A DNA stretch of 64,000 bases from Bauldia sp. (GCA_028284325.1 JANQRX010000002.1:186001-250000); one strand, 5' to 3'. Numbered from the stretch's first letter, positions 1 through 7,849 are shown. Notes: a model not told the origin generated them from the letters alone. A program made the numbers and translations.

Positions 1-882
1 ATCGCCGCCCACCTGCCCGACGCGGATGTCGTTCTGGTGGTCGACGCCAGCGTTGCCTGGATCGCGGGGAGCGCGTCGCCGGCGCCCGACGCGGAGGTCA
101 TCCACCTCGGCCCCGATCCGCTCTTCGCGCGCATGCCGGTGCGCGGCTACAGGACCACACAGGCGATCCCGTGCAATGCCGTGGCCGGGCTGACGGCGCT
201 GCACGCGGCACTCCCCGGCAAACTGAATCCGGCGCGTCAGGCTGGAATCGCCGCCCGCCACGACGCCTTCCGGGCGCGGATCGCAGCCAAGGCCGAGGCT
301 GGTCGGTCCGGGCTCGCCAACAAGCCGTGGGTGGCGTCCTGCGTCTCCGATATCCTCGACGACGGCACCGTCTTCTCCGAGCGCGGGGGACCGCTGCCCC
401 TTTTCCACGTCGACGGTCCGAACCAGTGGTTCGGCAACACGCAGGCCGGCGGCCTTGGCTGGGCGCTGCCGGCCGCGCTCGGCTGTCAGCTCGCCGATCG
501 CGACAGGCTCACCGTGTGCGTGATCGGCGACGGCAGCTACATGTTCGCCAATCCGGTGGCGTGCCATCAGGTCGCCGCGGCGCAGGACTTGCCGGTGCTG
601 ATGGTGGTCCTCAACAATGGCGGCTACGACGCCGTTCGCCTGTCGACCCTCGAGGTCTATCCCGAAGGCGAGGCGGCGCGGGCCAATCACGTACCCATGG
701 CGCCGCTCACCCCGTCGCCGGAGTTCGCGCGCATCGCCGCGGCGGCGGGGTGCCGTGCCGAGACGGTCGAGAAGGCCGAGGACCTGCCAGCGGCGCTGGC
801 GCGTGCCCGTGACTACGTCCGCGATGAGCGCCAGCAGGTGCTCCTCGACGTCAGGATCGGCCCCGACGACGGCGAGAAGTAG
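1..882 (+). CDS. Thiamine-diphosphate-dependent enzyme, C-terminal part (acetolactate synthase / benzoylformate decarboxylase type), cut by window start
   Basis: The reading frame is open from base 1, so the 5' end lies outside the window and about 293 codons remain. The visible part covers the end of the central domain and the whole C-terminal ThDP-binding domain. The ThDP/Mg motif is clear: GDGSY at 526-540, followed by the partner NN at about 613-618 (VVLNNGGYDA), roughly the 25-30 residue spacing of the family. The segment GGLGWALPAALG before it is typical of acetolactate synthase-like and benzoylformate decarboxylase-like enzymes. The substrate cannot be told from this half: the family includes decarboxylases, carboligases and oxidases acting on 2-keto acids. 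No co-transcribed partner is visible because a tRNA on the other strand follows. The family call is firm; the substrate is unknown. Confidence 0.85.
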   Translation: MAAHLPDADVVLVVDASVAWIAGSASPAPDAEVIHLGPDPLFARMPVRGYRTTQAIPCNAVAGLTALHAALPGKLNPARQAGIAARHDAFRARIAAKAEAGRSGLANKPWVASCVSDILDDGTVFSERGGPLPLFHVDGPNQWFGNTQAGGLGWALPAALGCQLADRDRLTVCVIGDGSYMFANPVACHQVAAAQDLPVLMVVLNNGGYDAVRLSTLEVYPEGEAARANHVPMAPLTPSPEFARIAAAAGCRAETVEKAEDLPAALARARDYVRDERQQVLLDVRIGPDDGEK

Positions 883-926
883 CGCTCCCCGGAGGCTCGG
901 CGAAAGCGCTAAGTCCTTGAAAACAC

Positions 927-1002
927 TGGTACGCCCTAGGGGACTCGAACCCCTGTTTCCGCCGTGAAAGGGCGGCGTCCTAGACCACTAGACGAAGGGC
1001 GC
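927..1002 (-). tRNA. tRNA-Glu (anticodon UUC)
   Basis: On the minus strand the acceptor stem GCGCCCU pairs with AGGGCGU (a G-U closes the end, as usual in tRNA-Glu). The anticodon stem-loop reads CCGCCCUUUCACGGCGG with UUC at the anticodon, and the T-arm carries GGTTCGAGTCC. The discriminator base is A and CCA is encoded (plus-strand tgg at 927-929). Length is 76 nt. Confidence 0.97.
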
Positions 1003-1060
1003 AGGCGCGCGCCTTATATAAGGCTTGCCCCGCGGCGCAAAGACCCAATACGGGCCGGCG

Positions 1061-1480
1061 CTACCAGGAGCCGGTGTTCTCCATCGACGCCCACGGTTCC
1101 TGCGGCGGCAGGCGGTCGCCCTTCTGCAGGAGCTCGACCGAGATGCCGTCCGGCGACCGCACGAACGCCATGTTGCCGTCGCGCGGCGGCCGATTGATGG
1201 TCACGCCCGCGTCCATCAGCTTCTGGCAGAACGCATAGATGTCGTCGACCTCGTAGGCGAGGTGACCGAAGTTGCGTCCGCCCGTGTACTCCTCCGGATC
1301 CCAGTTGAACGTGAGTTCGATCGGCGCCTCGGGCTGGCCGGGGGGCGCGAGGAAGATCAGCGTGTAGCGACCGCCCTCGTTCTCGTGCCGCCGTAGCTCC
1401 TCGAGACCGAGAAGGTCGCGATAGAATCTCAGTGACGCGTCGACATCCGCGACGCGAACCATCGTGTGCAGGTACTTCAT
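1061..1480 (-). CDS. gloA: Lactoylglutathione lyase (glyoxalase I), Ni-type short form
   Basis: Encodes 139 aa. Glyoxalase I converts the hemithioacetal of methylglyoxal and glutathione to S-lactoylglutathione in the cytoplasm. Two beta-alpha-beta-beta-beta vicinal oxygen chelate modules are visible. The metal ligands line up with E. coli GloA: H5 (YLHTMVRV), E55 (PIELTFNW), H73 (FGHLAYEV) and E116 (DGISVELL). The short length without the extra loops of the Zn-dependent eukaryotic type suggests the Ni/Co-activated class. It begins with ATG at 1480 and stands alone, between tRNA-Glu and a divergent cold-shock gene. Very safe call. Confidence 0.95.
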   Translation of the reverse strand: MKYLHTMVRVADVDASLRFYRDLLGLEELRRHENEGGRYTLIFLAPPGQPEAPIELTFNWDPEEYTGGRNFGHLAYEVDDIYAFCQKLMDAGVTINRPPRDGNMAFVRSPDGISVELLQKGDRLPPQEPWASMENTGSW

Positions 1481-1694
1481 TGTGTGTCACCGCCAATTGC
1501 AACCGGGGCGCCTAACCTAGCCCGTCACGGCGCGATGACAACCATAGGATCACTGTGACATGGGTCACACAGACATGTGCACCAAGCAGCCGGAGTGCTA
1601 TTTGGGGGTGGTCATGGACCTGCCGGGTGATATGCTTTTTTTCAAGAGAATCGGTGGGCTGACCGATCGATGCGGCGCGTGGGGCGTGTAGTTC

Positions 1695-2270
1695 ATGGGA
1701 GCCAAGCTCTCCACAGTTCAGGAAACCGACGAGCGTCTCGAAGAGACGCCAACCGACCTGATCGAAGTCTCCGGCACCATCAAATGGTTCGACGCATCAA
1801 AGGGCTACGGTTTCATCATCCCCGATGACGAGCTGCCCGACGTTCTTCTCCATGTGACCTGTCTCCGGCGCGGCGGTTTCCAGACCGCCTATGAAGGCGC
1901 GCGCGTGGTGTGCGAGGCCTTCGACCGGCCGAAGGGCCTGCAGGCGTTTCGCGTGCTCAGCATGGACGAGGCCACCGCCGTTCGGCCGCCGCAGGTCGCG
2001 ATTGCGCGCACGCACACCACGGTCGAGCCGACCAGCGATCTCGAAACCGCCGTGGTGAAGTGGTTCAACCGTGTTCGCGGCTATGGTTTCGTGACACGCG
2101 GCGACGACACCGAGGACATCTTCGTCCACATGGAGACGCTGCGCCAGTACGGCATGGCCGAGTTGCGGCCCGGACAGGATGTGCTGGTGCGCTACGGCCG
2201 CGGTCCCAAGGGGCTGATGGCGGCCGAGATCAGGCCCGTTGGCGGCGACAACACGCCGTCGTCGCACTGA
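1695..2270 (+). CDS. Two-domain cold-shock protein
   Basis: Encodes 191 aa with two cold-shock domains in tandem. The first is at about residues 24-92, with RNP1-like KGYGFI and RNP2-like VLLHV. The second is at about 117-183, with RGYGFV and IFVHM. Both begin with the family signature ([22 protein letters not shown]). Such proteins bind single-stranded nucleic acid and act as RNA chaperones or anti-terminators. Tandem CSD proteins of this size are common in Rhizobiales, whereas E. coli CspA has one domain of about 70 aa. The ATG at 1695 is the first start after a 190-base intergenic stretch that presumably holds the promoter and 5' UTR. Temperature induction cannot be judged from sequence, and many alphaproteobacterial Csps are not cold-induced. 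Confidence 0.92.
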   Translation: MGAKLSTVQETDERLEETPTDLIEVSGTIKWFDASKGYGFIIPDDELPDVLLHVTCLRRGGFQTAYEGARVVCEAFDRPKGLQAFRVLSMDEATAVRPPQVAIARTHTTVEPTSDLETAVVKWFNRVRGYGFVTRGDDTEDIFVHMETLRQYGMAELRPGQDVLVRYGRGPKGLMAAEIRPVGGDNTPSSH

Positions 2271-2295
2271 ACTTTTCGTTTTTGCTTTCAGGTAG

Positions 2296-2976
2296 TTAAT
2301 CGCGGATCGGGGCCGGCGACACCAGGGCCGCGACAACCGAAACGACGCCCGAGGCGATCAGATAGATCGCGAAGCCGATGGTGATCGTACGCGTCCCCAT
2401 CGACGGGATCAGGAAGAACGTCGTCACCAGGATGCCGGTGATGTTGCCGAACGACGAGATGGCGAACAGGCCGCCGGAGATCTTGCCGGCGTCGGTGGGG
2501 TCGCCCAGCAACAGACGCACCGATAGCGGCGCGTACATGCCGAGCACGACCAGCGGCGGAAAGCACACGATGAAGCCGCTGACGAACAGCGCCGCGATCT
2601 CGCCGTCGACCGCGTCGATGATGGTTTCGAGCCCGCCGGCGGTGAGCACGAACACCGCGAGGAGATAAGCGGCGGCGACGAACTTGATGGCGGCGGCGAG
2701 ACCGAAGCCGGGCATGCGATCGGCGACGATGCCGCCGAGGAAGTAGCCGGCCATCAGCCCCGCGACGACGATCGAGATGATGGTCGCCCAAGTGTAGATG
2801 CCGCTGCCGAACAGCGGCGTGAGGATGCGGCTTGCGACCATCTCGAAGCCGAGGGTGACGAAGCCGAGCGTCACGACGTCGGTGACGACGAGCACGGCCG
2901 GCCCGATGCCGACGGCGAGACGGCGGTGCAGCGGAGCCGCTGGTGCGGTTGGTGTTCGCGTTGCCGTGGCGGTCAT
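2296..2976 (-). CDS. Polytopic membrane protein resembling the membrane half of fused spermidine-synthase-like proteins
   Basis: Encodes 226 aa with about six predicted membrane helices. Motifs match the N-terminal membrane domain of 'fused MFS/spermidine synthase' proteins: FEMVASRILTPLFGS near the start, then an acidic/basic turn (GGIVADR), MYAPLSVRL, and an ISSFGNITGILV...FLIPSMG block. Its ATG overlaps the stop codon of the upstream aminopropyltransferase-like gene by four bases (ATGA at 2976-2973), so the two are almost certainly translationally coupled. In the fused proteins the membrane domain comes first; here the gene order is reversed. The biochemical role is unknown; a membrane anchor or transport partner for the neighbouring enzyme is an inference. 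Confidence 0.75.
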   Translation of the reverse strand: MTATATRTPTAPAAPLHRRLAVGIGPAVLVVTDVVTLGFVTLGFEMVASRILTPLFGSGIYTWATIISIVVAGLMAGYFLGGIVADRMPGFGLAAAIKFVAAAYLLAVFVLTAGGLETIIDAVDGEIAALFVSGFIVCFPPLVVLGMYAPLSVRLLLGDPTDAGKISGGLFAISSFGNITGILVTTFFLIPSMGTRTITIGFAIYLIASGVVSVVAALVSPAPIRD

Positions 2977-3986
2977 GTCTGCTTTCGGTTGTGACGCTCG
3001 ACCGCCTTCAGGTATTCGACCGGCGCGAAGTCGTCGGTCAGTGGTTGGGTCTCCTCGTCCCAGTCGGGTTCGAAGGTGCGGTCGAGGATGGCGTTGAGGT
3101 CGTAGCGGAACCCGTGCTGCGCCTGCCGCGCGCGCGCCCGTTCGCGCAGCACATCGTCGGGCAGTTCGGGACCGTTGTAGGCGACGATGACGATGTTGCC
3201 GCGGCCCTCGTAGAAGGCGAGGTGGTCGAACGCCGCCCGGATCGTCGCCACCGCGCTGTCGAACAGCATGGTCGTGGGCTCGACGTTCTGGACGACCACA
3301 CCGCCCGGCCGCAGGCGCTCGCCGATGAGCTCGTAGAACTGGCGCGTCAGCAGATGAAACGGCACGAACGGCCCGCGATAGGCGTCGACGAGGATCAGGT
3401 CGTAAGTGTCGTCGTGGCTGGCGAGATGCACCCGGCCGTCGCGGATCTCCACGGCGAACTTGTCCTCGGCGCGCACACCGAAGTAGCGGTCGGCGATCCT
3501 GGCGACCTCGGGATCGAGCTCGATGGCGGTGAAATCGAGATCGGGGACCGACTTGTGCAGATACCAGGCGGTGCGCCCGCCGCCGAGCCCGACGATCGCG
3601 GCGCTGTCGAGCTTGTCGGCATAGGCGAGGCCGACGGTCATGGACTGGGTGTAGTAGACGGGGAGATCCAGCTCGTCGTCGGGATTGACCACCGATTCGA
3701 TGTAGCGCAGCCGCCGCGCGCCGAAGGAGAGCATGTAGTTGCCGTCCGGCTGGCGGTACAAATAGATGTCGTTGTAGAGCGACTCGACACGGGCGACGAG
3801 GCCGGGTTCGGCGCTCGCCTCCGCGGCCAGGGCCTCCTGCTCCGAGACCCTTTCCGGCGCGAAGAAGGCGAGGGCGGCGATCGCCGCCGCCGACAGTACG
3901 ACCACCGCCGGAATCGCCCAGATCAGCAGGCGCCGCCGCGGATCGGCCTCCGGCTTGCGGGTCTTGTTGCCGGCGCGGTTACCCAT
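2973..3986 (-). CDS. Spermidine-synthase-like (polyamine aminopropyltransferase fold) protein with N-terminal membrane anchor
   Basis: Encodes 337 aa from the ATG at 3986. The frame stays open upstream through the antisense of tRNA-Pro, but that extension is spurious. Residues about 20-45 form one hydrophobic helix after an Arg/Lys-rich start. The rest is a Rossmann methyltransferase-like fold: GLGGGRTAWYL as the nucleotide-binding loop, AIELDPEVARIA as the acidic strand that holds the ribose, YDLILVDAY as the catalytic-aspartate strand, and an LRPGGVVVQN strand. This is the fold of SpeE. With the basic residues inside, the catalytic domain would face the periplasm, which is odd for an enzyme that uses decarboxylated SAM. 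The substrate is therefore uncertain. The four-base overlap with the downstream membrane gene makes a two-component equivalent of the fused proteins likely. Confidence 0.8.
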   Translation of the reverse strand: MGNRAGNKTRKPEADPRRRLLIWAIPAVVVLSAAAIAALAFFAPERVSEQEALAAEASAEPGLVARVESLYNDIYLYRQPDGNYMLSFGARRLRYIESVVNPDDELDLPVYYTQSMTVGLAYADKLDSAAIVGLGGGRTAWYLHKSVPDLDFTAIELDPEVARIADRYFGVRAEDKFAVEIRDGRVHLASHDDTYDLILVDAYRGPFVPFHLLTRQFYELIGERLRPGGVVVQNVEPTTMLFDSAVATIRAAFDHLAFYEGRGNIVIVAYNGPELPDDVLRERARARQAQHGFRYDLNAILDRTFEPDWDEETQPLTDDFAPVEYLKAVERHNRKQT

Positions 3987-4145
3987 GGTCGGCGCTTCTG
4001 CGGGCCTCGTTGCGGCGGGATGGTGGGCGGTCAATATAGCGGGCGCGCAAGGGCTGACAATGCGCCCTTCGCGCCCCGACCGCCGCCGCGCCCGGTCGGT
4101 TGCCGGCCATGGGGCGAGCGTGTAAGGGACGGAGCGACAAGATGT

Positions 4146-4222
4146 CGGGGCATGGCGCAGCCTGGTAGCGCACCTGCTTTGGGAGCAGGGGGTCGCAGGT
4201 TCAAATCCTGCTGCCCCGACCA
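4146..4222 (+). tRNA. tRNA-Pro (anticodon UGG)
   Basis: Acceptor stem CGGGGCA pairs with TGCCCCG. The anticodon stem CCTGC/GCAGG encloses loop TTTGGGA with anticodon TGG. The T-arm has GGTTCAAATCC, the discriminator is A, and CCA is encoded at 4220-4222. Length is 77 nt. Divergent from the spermidine-synthase-like gene and 23 bases before the NDUFS4-like gene. Confidence 0.97.
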
Positions 4223-4245
4223 AGGATACCGATGACGCTGGACGG

Positions 4246-4554
4246 ATGATGCTGGCACGAATCTACAGACCAACCAAGACGGCGATGCAGTCGGGGCGCC
4301 GGGGTACGGATCGCTGGGTGCTGGAGTTTGCGCCCCGGGACCGGCCGGCGGCCGACCCGCTGATGGGCACCAACGCTTCGACGGACATGATGCGGCAGGT
4401 GCGGCTGACCTTCGAGACGCGCGAGGCGGCGGAAGCCTACGCCGCGCGTTCCGGTATCGCCTACCGGGTCGCGGCGGGCGACGAGCGGGTGGTCAAGCCG
4501 CAATCCTATGCCGACAACTTCCGCTCCACGCGGTATCAGCCGTGGACCCACTAG
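4246..4554 (+). CDS. NADH:ubiquinone oxidoreductase accessory subunit, NDUFS4 (ETC complex I) family
   Basis: Encodes 102 aa. The sequence starts with MLARIYRPTKTAMQSG and ends QPWTH, both hallmarks of the bacterial homologues of mitochondrial NDUFS4 (18 kDa). The LTFETREAAEAYA stretch and the YADNFR motif before the C-terminus also fit. In alphaproteobacteria this is a supernumerary subunit attached to the peripheral arm of complex I near the NADH-oxidising module. It is encoded about 54 kb from the nuo operon at the other end of this window. Two ATGs are possible (4246 and 4249). It sits between two tRNA genes, a common place for this gene in Rhizobiales. Confidence 0.92.
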   Translation: MMLARIYRPTKTAMQSGRRGTDRWVLEFAPRDRPAADPLMGTNASTDMMRQVRLTFETREAAEAYAARSGIAYRVAAGDERVVKPQSYADNFRSTRYQPWTH

Positions 4555-4564
4555 TGCGATCCAG

Positions 4565-4641
4565 GGCCCCGTAGCTCAGCTGGATAGAGCAGCGGCCTTC
4601 TAAGCCGCCGGTCGCAGGTTCGAGTCCTGCCGGGGTCGCCA
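4565..4641 (+). tRNA. tRNA-Arg (anticodon UCU)
   Basis: Acceptor GGCCCCG pairs with CGGGGTC (one G-U). The anticodon stem-loop GCGGCCTTCTAAGCCGC has TCT at the anticodon. The T-arm GGTTCGAGTCC, discriminator G and encoded CCA (4639-4641) complete a 77-nt tRNA. Confidence 0.97.
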
Positions 4642-4660
4642 TCGGAGGGAGGGCACGCCG

Positions 4661-5170
4661 CTAGCGCCGAAACTCCACATCGACCTGCTTCACCGGCAGG
4701 TCGGTCGTCGTCACGATCGTGACCGTCTGCTGGTTGTCGGTCATCGACATGGTCAGGTCGGCCGAATGTCCCAGCGCGCTCAGCGACCCGTCGAAACGTC
4801 CCGTGCCGACCGTGCCCGTCAGCTTGCCGGTGACGTTGAACAGCTTCTCCCACCAGCGGCCGCGAATGGCGCCATCCTTGTGAATGAACACCGCGTTGAT
4901 CTGATAGGTGTCGTCGCCGGTTGCGCAGCGCATGGCCTGCTGCAGGTTGTCGTCGTTGGGCTGGAAGTACTGGACCCGGCAACTCAACGATTCCTCGTTG
5001 CCGTCCTTGAAGACCACGGTACCGGTGCCTCCCCAGACACCGGAAAAGCCGTCGAAGGGGCCGGCGGTCGCGCCGGTGGACATGGCAAGGGGAAGGGCGA
5101 GAAACACGCCGGCCAGCAAGCCGGCCCTCGCCGTTCGGGACAACGATGTCACGGTGCCGTTTGGGCGCAT
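4661..5170 (-). CDS. Secreted protein of unknown function (Rhizobiales-type)
   Basis: Encodes 169 aa from the ATG at 5170, chosen because it gives a classical signal peptide (basic start, then AGLLAGVFLALPLAM, cleavage near ATA-GPF). The mature part begins with FSGVWGGTGTVVFKDG and contains a Cys pair (LSCRVQYF and MRCATGDD), consistent with one periplasmic disulfide. The rest looks beta-rich (RGRWWEKLFNVTGKLTGT, then DLTMSMTDN), suggesting a small beta-barrel or lipocalin-like fold. I recognise the pattern from unnamed Rhizobiales proteins but know of no assigned function. It lies downstream of and on the same strand as the FecR-domain gene (75-base gap) and may be co-transcribed with it. 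Confidence 0.75.
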   Translation of the reverse strand: MRPNGTVTSLSRTARAGLLAGVFLALPLAMSTGATAGPFDGFSGVWGGTGTVVFKDGNEESLSCRVQYFQPNDDNLQQAMRCATGDDTYQINAVFIHKDGAIRGRWWEKLFNVTGKLTGTVGTGRFDGSLSALGHSADLTMSMTDNQQTVTIVTTTDLPVKQVDVEFRR

Positions 5171-5245
5171 GCCTCGTCCGAATCGCCGCGCGCGTGACCG
5201 TAGGATAGATGCGTCGGCGTACGGGTGGAAGCGACAATGCAACCC

Positions 5246-5974
5246 CTACTCGCACGCCTCGCCTTCGCAGCCCTCCTCCACCGTCGGCGGCGGCACGATG
5301 TCGCCGATGCGGAGCGGGGATCCGTCCGGCACCTCGATCCGCCACGACTCCGTCGGTGGGAGGCCGCCGAACAGTGGCCACGTCGTGCCGAAGGAGGCGG
5401 CGTCGAACACCCCGTCGTGCTGATAGGGGCCGGTCACCGTCCCGCCATCGTCGACGGAGAAGGTATCGCCCGCCGTGAAGGTGCGCGGGACCCCGCCGAC
5501 CACGATGACGACGCTGCCCTGCTGCACGATGCAGGTCAGGCTGCCGATCGCGCAGTCGATGATGGTCCCGCGGACGCCGATCGTCGCTACCGGCGTTTCG
5601 ATGGTGTAGTTGAGCGGGTCCTGGCTGCCCGAGATGAACCGGAACGCGCCCTTGGTGGCGGACAGGACGACATTGCCGGTGCCGTTGGCCGGGTCGTAGA
5701 CGAACCGGTCGAGGATCACTTCCGACAACGGCCCGATCGACAGTGTGGTTTCGTCGAGAAACAGCAATTGCGCGACCGACTGCTCGCCGGTGCGGATCAG
5801 CTCCTGCTCGAAGACGCTGCTGCCGGTCGCCAGGCGTCGCGGCGCCCCGTTCTGGACGCCCTGGACGTTGTTCTGCACCGCCGCCGCCACGCCGACCTTG
5901 TCGGCTGCCAGGGACGGGGCCGAAGCGACGGCCAGGCCGGCCGCGACCACGCACATCAGGTACCTGCGGTTCAT
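5246..5974 (-). CDS. Periplasmic FecR-domain protein
   Basis: Encodes 242 aa from the ATG at 5974, which gives a signal peptide (YLMCVVAAGLAVASAPSLAA). Residues about 55-155 carry the FecR domain signature: an RTGEQSVAQLLFLDETTLSIG block, a KGAFRFISG segment, and TPVATIGVRGT, the motif that defines these proteins. It has no cytoplasmic or membrane segment, so it is not a FecR-type anti-sigma regulator. Stand-alone secreted FecR domains are often paired with outer-membrane beta-barrels. Here a divergent gene at 6167 encodes a TPR/beta-barrel protein, which supports a joint envelope role. The C-terminus is acidic with two Cys. The real function is unknown. Confidence 0.85.
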   Translation of the reverse strand: MNRRYLMCVVAAGLAVASAPSLAADKVGVAAAVQNNVQGVQNGAPRRLATGSSVFEQELIRTGEQSVAQLLFLDETTLSIGPLSEVILDRFVYDPANGTGNVVLSATKGAFRFISGSQDPLNYTIETPVATIGVRGTIIDCAIGSLTCIVQQGSVVIVVGGVPRTFTAGDTFSVDDGGTVTGPYQHDGVFDAASFGTTWPLFGGLPPTESWRIEVPDGSPLRIGDIVPPPTVEEGCEGEACE

Positions 5975-6166
5975 TGCGTGATGAACTCGGTTGTTGACGT
6001 CGCTCGCTTGCGCCGGATCGTAGCGGCGCGCCGGGGGCGAAACCAGTGAGCTTTTTGTGCAACAGCCGGGGCCTCGCGACGACGAGGCGGGTGGTCTCGC
6101 GTTGTCTGTGAGGGGCTTAGAACCTAACGTGGCTAAAAACCGGGGCGTTTGGCGAGGCAGGAACCG

Positions 6167-7273
6167 ATGAAGGCGGTGCATACCGCTTTGGCGATGGCCT
6201 TTGGGTTGTTGGTTGCGTCCGCCGCCGCCGCCAGCAGCGACCTCGCTTATCTCAACGCGCTGATCATCGACGATCCCGCCAACGTCGAGCTCAACCTCGA
6301 CTACGCGCTGGTTGCCGAAGGCCAGGGGAAGTACCGGCTGGCGCTTGCCGCCTACGAGCGCATTCTCCTCAACCACCCCGACAACGAGGCCGCGCGGAGG
6401 GGGCTTGTCAGGATTCGGCGCATCATCGAGCCGCCGTTCACGCGGTTCGTCTACGAGGCCGGCGGGAGCGCCCAGTCCAATCCCATGGGCCTCGGCGGCG
6501 GACCCGCAGGCCTGGCCGCATACGGGCGAATCGGCGTGACCGATGAAAGGCGCATCGGCACGGTTCGCTGGCGGTCCGAGGGGAACCTGCTCGGCGAAGT
6601 CCATACCGCCAGCAACAATCTCAACTACGGCCGCGCTTGGGGTTCCGTCGGACCGCTGATCGACCTCGGCGCGTCGCTGGCGACCTTCCGGCCGTCGGCC
6701 GGCGGCGCTCTCGCGTCCCTCGCCGGCGGCTTCTATTACGCCGAGGCCAACGCCAACGCCGATTTCGAGGCGCGCAACATGGCTGCCCGCTTCCGCGCCG
6801 GCTTTCGCACCTACGATTCATCGCTGACGGCGACCAGCGGCTTCTTTCTCAACGCCAGCGGGCAGTACACATTTCCGAACGTCATCCACCCGGGCGACGC
6901 GTTGTCCGTCGCGCCGCAACTCAGGTGGAACGGCATCAACGGCGTGTTCAACAACGGCGTCTCCGACTTCTCGCCGGGGCGTTACCTCGTCGGCAAGGTC
7001 AGGTTCGGCTACGACAAGGCGCTGTCGCGGGACATCAACGTCGGGGCGAGCCTGACGCTCGGCCACCGTCGGTTCCTTGTCGACGTGGCACCGGGCGGCG
7101 CCATGCGGTCGGACATCACCGTGACGCCGGGCGCCTCGGTTCTGTTCAAGGAACTCCTGGGCGTGCAGACTGACGTGCGCGCCGACTACCGGCTCGAGTG
7201 GCAGCGTTCCAACGATCCCACCAAGGAATTTGCCAACCACGTGTTGACGCTGGCCCTGATCCTGCGGCGGTGA
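6167..7273 (+). CDS. TPR-containing outer-membrane beta-barrel protein (Slam-like layout)
   Basis: Encodes 368 aa from the ATG at 6167, preceded by an AGGCAGGA ribosome site. An in-frame GTG/ATG-like extension upstream is less likely because only this start gives an intact signal peptide (HTALAMAFGLLVASAAAA). Residues about 25-85 form tetratricopeptide-like helices (LNLDYALVAEGQGKYRLALA, then AYERILLNHPDNEAARRGL). From about residue 90 to the end, alternating aromatic/polar strands (FGYDKALSRDINVGASLTLG, VRADYRLEW) end in VLTLALILRR, as expected for an outer-membrane barrel of about 14 strands. This N-terminal TPR plus barrel layout is like surface lipoprotein assembly modulators, but I see no sequence signature that proves that family. 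It is divergent from the FecR-domain gene and probably works with it. Confidence 0.72.
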   Translation: MKAVHTALAMAFGLLVASAAAASSDLAYLNALIIDDPANVELNLDYALVAEGQGKYRLALAAYERILLNHPDNEAARRGLVRIRRIIEPPFTRFVYEAGGSAQSNPMGLGGGPAGLAAYGRIGVTDERRIGTVRWRSEGNLLGEVHTASNNLNYGRAWGSVGPLIDLGASLATFRPSAGGALASLAGGFYYAEANANADFEARNMAARFRAGFRTYDSSLTATSGFFLNASGQYTFPNVIHPGDALSVAPQLRWNGINGVFNNGVSDFSPGRYLVGKVRFGYDKALSRDINVGASLTLGHRRFLVDVAPGGAMRSDITVTPGASVLFKELLGVQTDVRADYRLEWQRSNDPTKEFANHVLTLALILRR

Positions 7274-7314
7274 CGAGTTCGGCGCCCCCGCCGATCCGCC
7301 CTATATCCGCACCC

Positions 7315-7554
7315 ATGATCGTCGGTCTGCTGATGATCTTCGCTGGCGCGCTAACGCTGGTTATGGGGCTGCGGATCGCTAGCCAGGCCCCGGCCGTGCC
7401 GACAATGGTCTTCGATCTTGCGACCGAGACCGGGACGCTCATGATCGCGGCCGGCCTCGGCCTGATCGCGGCGGGAATCGCGCTTCGTGCGGTCCGCCGC
7501 GCCTGGCTCGGTCGGCGTCAGAAGCCCGCGGGTGCGAGCGCGGCGCCGAGATAG
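7315..7554 (+). CDS. Small two-helix membrane protein, unknown function
   Basis: Encodes 79 aa from the ATG at 7315. Two hydrophobic segments are visible, at about residues 1-20 (MIVGLLMIFAGALTLVMGL) and 40-58 (GTLMIAAGLGLIAAGIALRA), with a basic C-terminal tail (RRAWLGRRQK). I do not recognise a family. It begins 41 bases after the barrel gene and could be its operon partner. Its 3' end overlaps the convergent 54-aa gene at 7518-7682. The call as coding rests on frame preservation, the plausible helices and high third-position GC. Confidence 0.55.
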   Translation: MIVGLLMIFAGALTLVMGLRIASQAPAVPTMVFDLATETGTLMIAAGLGLIAAGIALRAVRRAWLGRRQKPAGASAAPR

Positions 7555-7682
7555 TAGGGCCAGATCAGGATGGCCAGAACGCCCTGCCAGAATCCGAGGC
7601 CGAGGTAGCCGATCGAGAACAGCCAGCCGGCCGCCCAGAGCATGCCGAGTGAGCTGTGCTGTTCGATCTTGATCCTTTCCAT
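7518..7682 (-). CDS. 54-residue membrane protein, unknown function
   Basis: Short gene read directly from the sequence: ATG at 7682, TGA at 7520-7518. The protein starts MERIKIEQHSSLGMLWAAGW and continues with a highly hydrophobic, Trp/Tyr/Gly-rich helix pair (LFSIGYLGLGFWQGVLAILI, then WPYYLGAALAPAGF). A strong ribosome site, GAGGAGA, lies nine bases or so upstream on the minus strand. It overlaps the end of the convergent gene at 7315-7554 by 37 bases. Small proteins with this IEQHSSLGxLWAAGW pattern seem familiar from other alphaproteobacteria, but I know of no assigned role. The fasciclin gene starts divergently to its right. Confidence 0.7.
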   Translation of the reverse strand: MERIKIEQHSSLGMLWAAGWLFSIGYLGLGFWQGVLAILIWPYYLGAALAPAGF

Positions 7683-7743
7683 CTCCGCTTCTCCTCTTCT
7701 CCGCCAAAAATCGTTGATCGATGGATCGCGCTTCCGCGCGCTG

Positions 7744-7770
7744 TGATCCGAATGTCGGGTGTCCGCGTAG
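7744..7770 (+). promoter_or_regulatory. ECF-sigma (RpoE/ChrR type) promoter of the fasciclin gene
   Basis: TGATCC at 7744-7749, a 16-base spacer, then CGTAG at 7766-7770. The same arrangement occurs before the sigma factor gene (8393), before the FAD oxidoreductase operon (13892, minus strand) and, with CGTTC, before the DUF2177 gene (13911). The 5' UTR to the ATG at 7850 would be about 73 bases. Confidence 0.75.
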
Positions 7771-7849
7771 ATGACGCAAGCATCGGCGCATGTGGTGTCG
7801 ATGCGGGCCTGCCGGACAGGCCCATCGTCAACAATGGGAGACAGACTCC

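Noticed and set aside
1503-1694. Structured cold-shock 5' UTR or thermosensor before the CSP gene
   Set aside because: No convincing cold-box or fourU element by eye; only a promoter region can be assumed.
3987-4223. N-terminal extension of the spermidine-synthase-like gene (79 residues)
   Set aside because: It is the antisense of tRNA-Pro (the typical 'AGFEPATP' artefact) and intergenic DNA; the ATG at 3986 gives a sensible membrane anchor.
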